From: Butyrivibrio sp. NC2007
GTDB lineage: Bacteria; Bacillota; Clostridia; Lachnospirales; Lachnospiraceae
Direction of reading: 5' to 3'
Assembly (NCBI RefSeq): GCF_000421405.1
Contig: NZ_ATWY01000006.1
Location: 152,223 to 216,222 of the forward strand
Length of the DNA: 64,000 nt
Position 1 is the stretch's first letter. Each line of letters starts with the position of its first letter. The notes beneath the pieces were generated by a model. The model had not been told where the DNA came from. It saw only the letters and a list, made by a program, of their open reading frames with translations, and ran no database searches. This document shows, in pieces, positions 8,446 through 15,302 of the stretch. A program made the position numbers and the translations under genes.

Positions 8446-8465
8446 TATTTGACGCGCGTCAAATA
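8446..8465. promoter_or_regulatory. Perfect 20-bp palindrome, likely operator
   Basis: TATTTGACGCGCGTCAAATA is a perfect palindrome in the leader of the winged-HTH gene. It looks like a binding site for a dimeric regulator, most simply the product of that gene. It stands at the left border of the dispersed repeat that begins near 8519. Confidence 0.6.
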
Positions 8466-8518
8466 TATTTAGTTTTATTTGCGTGAGATGTGCATCACAA
8501 GGACGAATATAGAATTGT

Positions 8519-8783
8519 GTTGGTTGGAATTGATTTTTTAATTGCATCACAAAAAATGTCCTGGGAGAAATTAGTTGGAAATTACAAACTGTTTTGATGG
8601 CCGTGGTTTTGAAAATTTGACGCCTAGCTCTTTTCCTGCATACCAGTACTCGGCCTACGGATGTCGTGTGATGTAGTTTTGGGCAAATATGGTTTTTGGG
8701 ACCGTTGGGGGATTTTGCAATTTCCAACTATTTTTTCTATGGAAGGAAGTTGTGGGGTGGTCGGAATTACGTTTCCAACCAAC
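8519..8783 (+). repeat. Dispersed ~255-bp element with nested inverted repeats, copy A
   Basis: The outer arms are GTTGGTTGGAA (8519-8529) and TTCCAACCAAC (8773-8783). The inner arms are TAGTTGGAAATTACAAA (8572-8588) and TTTGCAATTTCCAACTA (8714-8730). Two more copies in the same orientation lie at about 19985-20238 and 33416-33668. They share GTTGTGGGGTGGTCG and CGTTTCCAACCAACGT near the right end. There is no transposase, so it is MITE-like or a structured non-coding element. Confidence 0.85.
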
Positions 8784-8833
8784 GTTCAAAAGGTCGGGCC
8801 ATTGTGGTGCAAGATTGGCCACAGGCTCTGAGA

Positions 8834-8898
8834 ATGGTCCCTAACCCCCGTCCCTGGGGACCAAAAATGAGCCACTGACTCCGTCCCTAGGGCTCAAA
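8834..8898. repeat. GTCAnTGGGGACGG-family (REP-like) repeat
   Basis: The sequence contains CCCGTCCCTGGGGACC and GAGCCACTGACTCCGTCCC. A close copy (same blocks, same order) lies inside the hydrolase gene at about 37436-37500. It sits between the MITE-like element and the pseC terminator. Confidence 0.75.
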
Positions 8899-8907
8899 AT
8901 GGCAAGA

Positions 8908-8937
8908 AAAAGCTTCCCCGGGGATGGGGAAGCTTGG
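8908..8937 (-). terminator. Terminator of pseC-like gene
   Basis: The stem AAGCTTCCCC (8910-8919) / GGGGAAGCTT (8926-8935) is followed on the minus strand by a T-rich run. It lies just past the aminotransferase stop. Confidence 0.85.
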
Positions 8938-8959
8938 ATTGTCTAGACAATTGACGCTA

Positions 8960-10156
8960 TTACTTTCTGTAGTAGTTGATGATCTTCTTGACGGCGGTGA
9001 TTACGCTCTCTACGTCTTCGTCGGTCATCATTGGGTAGAGAGGAATGCTCATGATGCCTTTGTAGATGCTCTCGGCAACTGGGCAGAGGCCTTTCTCGTA
9101 GCCCATCTTCTGGTAGAACGGGAAGAAGTAGACCGGTACGTAGTGAACCTGGCACTGGACGTTCTCGGCGCTCATGGCGTCGAAGAACTCACGGCGAGTG
9201 CAGTTGAGCTTATCAAGCTTAAGCTGAATGATGTACAGGTGCCTTGTTGTGTCAGACTGAGGGATCTCTTTCTGGATGAAGAGCTCAGGGACGTCGGCGA
9301 AGGCTTCGTTGTATCTCTTTACGATCTCTTTTCTTCTATTTGAGAACTCGGTGAGTTTCTTGAGCTGGCTTGAAAGGAGCGCTGCCTGGAAGTCAGTCAT
9401 ACGGTAGTTAAAGCCAAGGGTCTGCATCTCGTAAACCCAGATTCCTTCAGGGTTCTTGTCGACGAAGTCTGCAGGGTCGTGAACGATTCCGTGCTGGCTT
9501 GCAAGGTGGAGCTTCTTGTAAAGCTCAGGGTCGTTGGTGGTGATGGCTCCGCCCTCTCCGGAAGTGATGGTCTTGACCGGGTGGAAGCTAAAGCAGGTCA
9601 TATCGCCAAGTGAGCCCTCGGGCTTGCCATTGTACTTGGTGCCGATAGCATGGGCTGCGTCGATGATAAGAGTCAGTCCGTGCTTATCGCAGATCTCGCG
9701 AATCCTGTCGTGCTCGACTGCCTGGCCTGTGAAATCAACTGCAACGACTGCCTTGGTGCGTTCTGTGATGTGCGCCTCGATTGAGTCGGGATCTATGTTG
9801 TAGGTCTCGGGATTGACGTCTGCAAAAACGGGCTTAGCTCCGACATAAATTGCGCAATTAGCTGATGCTGCGAAGGTCAGGGGTGTTGTGATAACTTCAT
9901 CCCCGGGGCCAAGGCCTGCTGCGATGGCTGCGCAGTGAAGAGCTGCTGTTCCATTGCAAACTGCTACAGCGTATTTGGCTCCTGTCACTTCGCAGAGCTT
10001 CTGCTCCAGTGCTGTTACTGATGGTCCGCAGGTGATAAGGTTGCCCTTAAGTGTAGCAGCAACTGCTGCAACGTCATCGTCGCCGATCCACTGGCGGCCG
10101 TAAAATATCTTTTCCGATCTGACGGGTGTTCCCCCGTGTATCGCAAGTTTCTCCAT
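8960..10156 (-). CDS. pseC: PseC-like UDP-sugar aminotransferase (DegT/DnrJ/EryC1 family)
   Basis: This 398-residue PLP enzyme has the DegT signatures: YGRQWIGDDDVAAVAATLKG near the N-terminus, AVAVCNGTAALHCAAIAAGL, the active-site loop IIDAAHAIGTKYNG, and CFSFHPVKTITSGEGG with the PLP-binding lysine in HPVK. The opening resembles PseC, which makes UDP-4-amino-4,6-dideoxy-N-acetyl-L-altrosamine on the way to pseudaminic acid. No other pse gene is adjacent, so the exact substrate is uncertain. I chose the ATG at 10156 (AAGGAATACCT before it) over an upstream ATG at 10210 that lacks a site. Transcription is divergent from the DUF6465 gene, and a strong terminator follows. Confidence 0.85.
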   Translation of the reverse strand: MEKLAIHGGTPVRSEKIFYGRQWIGDDDVAAVAATLKGNLITCGPSVTALEQKLCEVTGAKYAVAVCNGTAALHCAAIAAGLGPGDEVITTPLTFAASANCAIYVGAKPVFADVNPETYNIDPDSIEAHITERTKAVVAVDFTGQAVEHDRIREICDKHGLTLIIDAAHAIGTKYNGKPEGSLGDMTCFSFHPVKTITSGEGGAITTNDPELYKKLHLASQHGIVHDPADFVDKNPEGIWVYEMQTLGFNYRMTDFQAALLSSQLKKLTEFSNRRKEIVKRYNEAFADVPELFIQKEIPQSDTTRHLYIIQLKLDKLNCTRREFFDAMSAENVQCQVHYVPVYFFPFYQKMGYEKGLCPVAESIYKGIMSIPLYPMMTDEDVESVITAVKKIINYYRK

Positions 10157-10213
10157 TAGGTATTCCTTCTTTCTGAAATTGATATACTTTATCATAACAT
10201 AATTTCCCAAAAG

Positions 10214-10242
10214 TTGAACAATTCAAAAAAGCGTATTATAAT
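10214..10242 (+). promoter_or_regulatory. Strong sigma-A promoter of the DUF6465 gene
   Basis: TTGAAC (10214-10219) and a perfect TATAAT (10237-10242) are spaced by 17 bp and lie about 50 bp before the ATG. This is the best consensus promoter in the window and fits a highly expressed small gene. Confidence 0.85.
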
Positions 10243-10290
10243 ATCACCTAATAGTTTACATTTTCTTTTTATGAATAGGGAGGAACTAAA

Positions 10291-10485
10291 ATGGCAGCAA
10301 AGGTTAACACAAAGATTGAGCTTCAGTTTGGTGAGAAGGCTGTTACTGATGATACACTTGTAGCAGCAGCTAAGAAGGCTTACGGCAAGAAGGATATCAA
10401 GAATCTTGACATCTACGTTAAGCCTGAAGAAGGCAAGGCTTACTACGTTGTAAACAACGATGTAACAGGAAGCTTCGACCTTTAA
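10291..10485 (+). CDS. DUF6465 family small protein
   Basis: This 64-residue cytoplasmic protein reads MAAKVNTKIELQFGEKAV at the start and ends with LDIYVKPEEGKAYYVVNND. It matches the conserved core of DUF6465, a family known to me from Lachnospiraceae and of unknown function. Relatives often carry a long Ala/Lys-rich N-terminal tail, which is missing here. Strong promoter, a GGGAGGAAC ribosome-binding site, strongly biased codons and a clean terminator all suggest abundant expression as a single-gene unit. A nucleic-acid-associated role is possible but not shown. Confidence 0.88.
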   Translation: MAAKVNTKIELQFGEKAVTDDTLVAAAKKAYGKKDIKNLDIYVKPEEGKAYYVVNNDVTGSFDL

Positions 10486-10508
10486 TTCTGAGTTAGTTCA
10501 AAATGTTT

Positions 10509-10539
10509 GGGCCTCTACCTATGGTAGAGGCCCATTTTT
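10509..10539 (+). terminator. Terminator of DUF6465 gene
   Basis: The stem GGGCCTCTACC / GGTAGAGGCCC with a very short loop is followed by ATTTTT. It is 23 bp after the stop. Confidence 0.92.
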
Positions 10540-10555
10540 CGTGTTTGCCGATTGG

Positions 10556-11362
10556 TCATTTGAACAAGTACTGATATTTCCGTCTTGTTTGCATCACTAC
10601 TTCTATTACTCGCTGGCGAATATCCTCGCTGTAATCTGTAATGTCTTTTACCATATTAGAAATGTCATTGTAATCATAGTCAAAAGAAATTGTCCTGCCA
10701 TACAGATTCTCGGCAATCTCCAGTTGCTGCGCGAAGTCGTCGCAGAATATCTTGGGCTGCGCCCGGTCGATCAATTCTAAAATATCCCTGTTCATCGGAT
10801 ATTCCAGCATGGTATCCGACAGAAGCCCTGCGCCGTTATCAAATATAGGCGATGGTTTATAGTGGCCCTGACCATCCGTCAGGACTGCTATGTTATGGGT
10901 GTGTCTGTCGTCATTTAGGAATAGTGCATCAACCGTCAGGACCTTGCACATATACTGCCCAAAGTCTTCGATACCCGTAAGGCGCTCGACCTGCTCTACC
11001 AGCATCTCAAGTCGCTCGGTATGGTCCTCAATGGAATAGATCATATGGTTCAGGCCGCTCCCGTAAGACTGCTTGAAGAGCCTCTCCAAAGTAACCAGCT
11101 GCCAGCCATCAGTAAAGTCTAGGCTTGCGCAACCGTTAAAAACCTGGCCGTTATAGGATATACGGTCAAGGTTGTAGGTTACATACTCATCTCTATTGAG
11201 GTCAGAATGTGCAAGAAGTCCGGAAATTACGTACTCCGCAAGGCCCTCATAGCCAAGATAATCAGCCTTGTACCAAATTCCATCCTTTTCAAACTTAAGC
11301 TGATTGCCCTTGGAGGATTTACGCCCGGGCATTTTAAGTTCGTTGTCTGACAAAGTTACCAT
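10556..11362 (-). CDS. HipA-like kinase, short form
   Basis: This protein of about 268 residues has HipA/CtkA-type kinase signatures: the catalytic loop LFLNDDRHTHNIAVL and the metal-binding PSPIFDNGAGLLSD. A basic glycine-containing N-terminal segment, PGRKSSKGNQLKF, is likely to contact ATP. It is much shorter than E. coli HipA (about 440 residues) and lacks that protein's N-terminal subdomain. The gene upstream encodes a HTH protein whose stop lies 4 bp before this ATG, giving a HipB-HipA-like order. An in-frame TTG at 11377, overlapping the upstream gene, is an alternative start. It may be the toxin or effector kinase of a two-gene module; the substrate is unknown. Confidence 0.78.
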   Translation of the reverse strand: MVTLSDNELKMPGRKSSKGNQLKFEKDGIWYKADYLGYEGLAEYVISGLLAHSDLNRDEYVTYNLDRISYNGQVFNGCASLDFTDGWQLVTLERLFKQSYGSGLNHMIYSIEDHTERLEMLVEQVERLTGIEDFGQYMCKVLTVDALFLNDDRHTHNIAVLTDGQGHYKPSPIFDNGAGLLSDTMLEYPMNRDILELIDRAQPKIFCDDFAQQLEIAENLYGRTISFDYDYNDISNMVKDITDYSEDIRQRVIEVVMQTRRKYQYLFK

Positions 11363-11366
11363 AGCA

Positions 11367-11909
11367 TTATCTCTCAATTCTTATCCAAAATTCGTCTTCT
11401 GCCATTCTGCCCTGTGTTCTCTCAATGATCATGATGGGGTCATAGAATGGGATTTCAAGTGCCTTGAGCTCGATCTTGATCTTGTCTCGTTCTCTGGGAA
11501 AGCACCGCGACTCAAGGAATTCCTCATAGTCTTCATAGGTGGGTGCTGGATTTACTCCAAAGGCGCGAAACAATGGCTTGTCCGTGTAATTGTGCACCTC
11601 TATGGTGTGTTCCAGCTCGTCGACATCAATGACCGTACATACCATGTTCTTGTACATGTAAAAGAGCCTTAGCTTCAGCCTATTGGGTGGCAGTTCGAGT
11701 TTACCGGCTATCTCAGGGTTTCTGATAAGGATCTCCAGAAGCGTTACTATCGGGCCGGTAATCTCGCCATCCTTACTCTCCCAGCTCTCCACTGTTCTTA
11801 CGGAGCTGCCGGTGAAAGCAGCAAATTCTCTCTGTGTCATGCCAAGGATAGTGCGAAGAGATTTGATGTCGCTGCCTGTTATTTGATTTGGGATTACATA
11901 GTTTTTCAT
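11367..11909 (-). CDS. XRE-family HTH protein paired with HipA-like kinase
   Basis: This protein of about 180 residues has an XRE-type HTH in its first 60 residues (IKSLRTILGMTQREFAAFTG, then SSVRTVESWESKDGEI), followed by ~110 residues of no family I know, rich in acidic residues. The ATG at 11909 is preceded by AGAGGA, while the in-frame ATG at 11930 has no site. It sits just ahead of the HipA-like kinase gene, so it is the likely antidote and autorepressor of that pair. The long C-terminal part is unusual for HipB proteins and may bind the kinase. Confidence 0.82.
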   Translation of the reverse strand: MKNYVIPNQITGSDIKSLRTILGMTQREFAAFTGSSVRTVESWESKDGEITGPIVTLLEILIRNPEIAGKLELPPNRLKLRLFYMYKNMVCTVIDVDELEHTIEVHNYTDKPLFRAFGVNPAPTYEDYEEFLESRCFPRERDKIKIELKALEIPFYDPIMIIERTQGRMAEDEFWIRIER

Positions 11910-12011
11910 TTGTTTGTCCTCTGGGTGCATGAGGTGAGTGATGTCTATACATTAATAAAACCACATATTTTGCGGGTTTTCAAGGCATTTTTGCCACATT
12001 TTTTGTGGGTC

Positions 12012-12038
12012 AAAAAATCCCGCTTAGTAAGCGGGATT
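12012..12038 (-). terminator. Terminator of the 12.1-13.1 kb gene pair
   Basis: The stem AATCCCGCTTA / TAAGCGGGATT (12016-12036) is followed on the minus strand by six T. Confidence 0.88.
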
Positions 12039-12074
12039 CTAATGTTTGCAGTATTATATGCCAAGTTATCTGAA

Positions 12075-12260
12075 TTAGCCGACGTTCTTGGCGGCGATGA
12101 AGCAGGCGATTGCCATGATGACGGCGATGATGGCGAAGATCCTCATCCATTTAAAAGTCTCGGCTTCCTCTTCGCTTGCTTTATTAAGTTCTCCGATTGT
12201 GAAGAATACGACGCCGGCGATGAAGATTGCTGCAGCGTATATCAGGAGTAATTTATTCAT
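12075..12260 (-). CDS. Small two-helix membrane protein
   Basis: This 61-residue protein has two hydrophobic helices (LLLIYAAAIFIAGVVFFTIG and RIFAIIAVIMAIACFIAAK) joined by a short acidic loop. I recognise no family. Its ATG overlaps the stop of the preceding gene by 4 bp (ATGA), so the two are translationally coupled, and a terminator follows 36 bp after the stop. Confidence 0.75.
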   Translation of the reverse strand: MNKLLLIYAAAIFIAGVVFFTIGELNKASEEEAETFKWMRIFAIIAVIMAIACFIAAKNVG

Positions 12261-13084
12261 AGGCTGAAATCTCCGAAGATACTGGTATTGGCTGTGGCTT
12301 TTGCTGTTGTGGTGTAAGCCTTGATGATGGCCTTGGCGAGATCGTTGCTGGTTGCGACAGTTGCATCGCCTGATGTCTGTTTAGCTGTTGAATCTGTTGT
12401 CTTCGCAGCAGTTGAGCTTGATTCCTTGTCAGCCACGGCCTTAAGCGCTGTTGTCAGTGAGTCTGTGGCTGTCGTGTTCACGCCAAGCGAGTTTGCAAGC
12501 AGTGAGTTCACGTTTAGCTGGTCCAGAGACTGAGTCTGGAAGGGATTCACTGCTGTAGTAGTATTCTGGCCAAGGGATGATGTGAGTGCAGATGTTACGC
12601 TGTTTAGGGCATTTGTGCTACCGGAGCTTGTGCTTTCTTCATCATCAGTTTTAAATAAAGAATTCGCAATCAGGTTGCCGGAAAAGTATCCGGAATTCGA
12701 AAGCTCTTTTAACGCTTCTGTACTAAGAGTTCCGGCATAGGCGTCAGCATTGGCTGAATCTGCCACGCTCTCTTTTGCCGAAGAAGTACTCTTACCGGCC
12801 TCGGAAATCTCAAGGAAAGCGCCGTTTATCTGCTCGAAGGTGGCGTTTATCCCGTCGGTTGCCGACTTAACCTGGCTCTGCACCATGGCGCCGATGTCCG
12901 GAACCTCGTCGATTTCACGGGTCTTGCTCTGGATGTTGGCCTTGATGGCCTCCGAAAGATCGGCCTGGAACTGGGCTTTGTCCGCCATTTCCTGAGCCCT
13001 CTGGGTTGCCTGCTGGCCAATGTCTGAAATTGAATTGAGATATTTGTTGACGGCCTTTGTCAGCCGCGAGATATCAAACGACAT
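12257..13084 (-). CDS. Unknown Ser/Thr/Ala-rich protein
   Basis: This 275-residue protein has no signal peptide or membrane helix. Residues 1-100 are predicted helical (MSFDISRLTKAVNKYLNSIS, then QRAQEMADKAQFQADLSEAI) and may form a coiled coil. The rest is low-complexity and rich in Ser, Thr, Ala and Asn. It shares the ATGA overlap with a small membrane protein. It is divergent from a histidine kinase gene, whose start lies about 65 bp away, so the two may share a control region. The helical head and disordered tail recall secreted or flagellar-type export substrates, but nothing in the sequence proves this. Confidence 0.65.
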   Translation of the reverse strand: MSFDISRLTKAVNKYLNSISDIGQQATQRAQEMADKAQFQADLSEAIKANIQSKTREIDEVPDIGAMVQSQVKSATDGINATFEQINGAFLEISEAGKSTSSAKESVADSANADAYAGTLSTEALKELSNSGYFSGNLIANSLFKTDDEESTSSGSTNALNSVTSALTSSLGQNTTTAVNPFQTQSLDQLNVNSLLANSLGVNTTATDSLTTALKAVADKESSSTAAKTTDSTAKQTSGDATVATSNDLAKAIIKAYTTTAKATANTSIFGDFSL

Positions 13085-13148
13085 TTATTTCCCCCAAAAT
13101 AAGCAACTATACCTACCAATATTATACACTATATCTTATACTTATGTT

Positions 13149-14399
13149 ATGGAAACCACGAGATTTAGTCATTTACGAAACAGATTCAGATACAACTTAA
13201 AGCAGCTGGCAAGGTTCGAATCGACCCCGGAAGTTGTGGAGCAGAAATCCAGAATCTCCATCATTCTTCTGCTGGGATTCGTCGTCTATGCAGTTGTGAC
13301 GATCTATCCCTGCATTCTTAGCGGATATATGCACGGAGTGGTGACGAACATTGCCATTGTTGTGCTATTTCTTTTATCCATATTGCATCTAAAGCTCTAC
13401 AAAAATCACACCATAACGACGATACTGACTTCATTCGGGCTCAATGCGATCCTGTTCTTCCACTTCATCATGGAGGTTGACTGGACCATCGGAATGGACG
13501 CGTTCTGGCTCTTTATCCTGATCATGCCCTTCATTACGGACTACCTGGCAGGCGCCATCTACGGTACGATAGCAGCGTTTTCGGGGCTGATCCTAAGTTT
13601 TCTGTGCTTCCAGACGTCCATGCTCAATTACCTTCAGCCCTACGGCAGCAACATGGTGAAGTGGTTCACGGTCATTTACCTGGTTACCATGATCGCTGCG
13701 GCGGTCATTTCCTACGAGCTGACGGCATACCAGATCGATAAAAAAGTTTCCGACGAAAAGATTGCCTTTTACCAGGCAGAGCGCACCGGGCGTCTTAAAA
13801 AGCTCCTCTCAGTTTACGAGAGCAACGAGCAGACCATCCGCAAGTACAAGCACGACATCAGGCACTTCAACCGAGTGCTGGCGGGCTTTATTCAGAACCA
13901 GGAATACGACAAAGCCGCATCCTACCTTCAGGAATTCGACTCCATGCTTGAGGGTGTGACGGCAGTTTCCTTCTGCGAGAACACCATCGTTAACGAGCTC
14001 CTGACCATCTACGCAAGCCAGTGCCAGAAGCTCGGCTTCAAGCCCAGGATCAGGGCAGATGTGCCTGAGCGCTTCGCAATTGAGGAAACTGACCTGACAT
14101 CACTTGTGGCCAACGCCCTGGAGAATGCAGTCGAGGCCCTGACTCATGTAGATCAGGATAAAAGAGCTCTTCAGGTCGAGATCTCTTTTGACGGGCGCAA
14201 GCTAAAGCTCATGACCAAGAACCCGGCGGGAAGAGAGATTTCGTTTAAGGATAACGGTTTGCCGATCAGTACGAGGCCCGTGCAGAGTGGTGTTGGTACT
14301 GCACAGATTAAGGCTATTGCGGAGAAGTATGGCGGTGTGGCGAGCTTCACGCAGGAAGATGGAATGTTTGTGGTGAAGGCTGTTTTGACATGTATGTGA
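13149..14399 (+). CDS. GHKL-type sensor histidine kinase (AgrC/LytS-like)
   Basis: This protein of about 416 residues has five to six membrane helices between residues ~35 and 190, then a cytoplasmic kinase. The dimerisation/phosphoacceptor box is IRKYKHDIRHFNRVL with the conserved KHDIRH. The N-box is LVANALENAVEAL, and the glycine-rich lid is SGVGTAQIKAIAEKYGG. These are the marks of the HATPase_c_5 quorum- or peptide-sensing kinases. No response regulator gene is adjacent, so it is an orphan here. The ATG at 13149 has no clear ribosome-binding site. The frame is open back to 13020, but that start would overlap the divergent gene. The gene ends at a very large perfect palindrome. Confidence 0.85.
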   Translation: METTRFSHLRNRFRYNLKQLARFESTPEVVEQKSRISIILLLGFVVYAVVTIYPCILSGYMHGVVTNIAIVVLFLLSILHLKLYKNHTITTILTSFGLNAILFFHFIMEVDWTIGMDAFWLFILIMPFITDYLAGAIYGTIAAFSGLILSFLCFQTSMLNYLQPYGSNMVKWFTVIYLVTMIAAAVISYELTAYQIDKKVSDEKIAFYQAERTGRLKKLLSVYESNEQTIRKYKHDIRHFNRVLAGFIQNQEYDKAASYLQEFDSMLEGVTAVSFCENTIVNELLTIYASQCQKLGFKPRIRADVPERFAIEETDLTSLVANALENAVEALTHVDQDKRALQVEISFDGRKLKLMTKNPAGREISFKDNGLPISTRPVQSGVGTAQIKAIAEKYGGVASFTQEDGMFVVKAVLTCM

Positions 14400-14401
14400 T
14401 T

Positions 14402-14538
14402 GGGAGTCAGTGGGGACGGTTCAGTTTGGCGTGAGTCAGTGGGGACGTAACAGTTTGACTCATTTTGCGAATCAAAATGAGTCAAACTGTTACGTCCCCA
14501 CTGACTCACGCCAAACTGAACCGTCCCCACTGACTCCC
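14402..14538. repeat. Perfect inverted repeat, 66-bp arms, built from GTCAGTGGGGACG units
   Basis: The left arm 14402-14467 and right arm 14473-14538 are exact reverse complements around a 5-base loop (CGAAT). Each arm contains GAGTCAGTGGGGACG twice. It lies between convergent genes, and as RNA it would form a very stable hairpin on either strand, so it may also end transcription. It belongs to the same repeat family as sequences at 8.8, 33.8, 37.4 and 51.9 kb. Confidence 0.95.
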
Positions 14539-14548
14539 CATTGATTCC

Positions 14549-14589
14549 ATAAAAAAACATCCTGCCGGGCGATTACGCGCTGGCAAGAT
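14549..14589 (-). terminator. Terminator overlapping the acyltransferase stop
   Basis: On the minus strand CATCTTGCCAG pairs with CGGCAGGATG (one G-T pair and a small mismatch near the loop) and is followed by seven T. The left part of the stem is coding, carrying the last codons of the acyltransferase gene. Confidence 0.8.
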
Positions 14590-15298
14590 GCTCTTTTATT
14601 TTGTCTTTTATTCTGTTCTCCACCATTTCAGCAATCTCGGTGGTCTTCATTCCCTTATAATCTTCATAGTAAATCGGATCAAGGTAGTAAACATATGTCG
14701 TAACCGGGCCTTTATGTGGGCTGTTGTAAACCTTGTAGGAATCAACCAGCGCAACCGGCACGATCGGCGCCTTGGCCATCTGTGCAAGCTTAAAGCTTCC
14801 GGGTTTGAAGTGCTCTACGATATTCTGATTATTTTCCTTGTAGCCACCCTCCGGGAAGAGGATGAATTTCTTGTCCTGAGTCTGAATCTCTTTTGCCATT
14901 TCCTGGAACACACGCAGGGTCTGGCGAAGATCGTCTAAGATTATTGATTTGCCATCAACCAGCATCAGAAATTCCGCCACCAGTATGATGTGTGCCTTGG
15001 CCTCGTCCATTACAAAGGACAATGGCTTTTTGTGGACGCTGAAGATTCCGGGCACGTCGTATTTACCTTGATGGTTGGGGTAAAGAATGTAGCCGCCCTC
15101 CTTGGGGAGCTTGTCCTCGCCAAAGCATATGGTCTTGTAGCCTGAGGACTTGTTCATCTTGTCAACCATTGTCTGGGCTACTGCGTAGCGCTCCTCGACG
15201 CTGTGGCGCTCGGGATGGCGCATCCAGATTCTGGCTTTTACCACATAGTAAATGATGCGGTGAAGGTTGATTAGTATGGTTTTTGTGTAATTGGTCAT
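14573..15298 (-). CDS. 1-acyl-glycerol-3-phosphate acyltransferase family protein (PlsC-like)
   Basis: This 241-residue protein has PlsC motifs: YPNHQGKYDVPG contains H(X4)D, and FILFPEGGYKEN is the EG(T/G) acceptor-binding block, followed by APIVPVALVDSY. By family it transfers an acyl chain to a lysophospholipid at the inner face of the membrane. It lies 4 bp after a 5'-3' exonuclease gene on the same strand, so they form an operon, though no functional link is obvious. The C-terminus is basic and ends HLASA, overlapping the terminator stem. Confidence 0.9.
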   Translation of the reverse strand: MTNYTKTILINLHRIIYYVVKARIWMRHPERHSVEERYAVAQTMVDKMNKSSGYKTICFGEDKLPKEGGYILYPNHQGKYDVPGIFSVHKKPLSFVMDEAKAHIILVAEFLMLVDGKSIILDDLRQTLRVFQEMAKEIQTQDKKFILFPEGGYKENNQNIVEHFKPGSFKLAQMAKAPIVPVALVDSYKVYNSPHKGPVTTYVYYLDPIYYEDYKGMKTTEIAEMVENRIKDKIKEHLASA

Positions 15299-15302
15299 GG
15301 GG

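Noticed and set aside
8413..8727. N-terminal extension of the winged-HTH protein up to 8727
   Set aside because: It is encoded by the dispersed repeat and lacks a ribosome-binding site; GGAGG marks a start at 8412.
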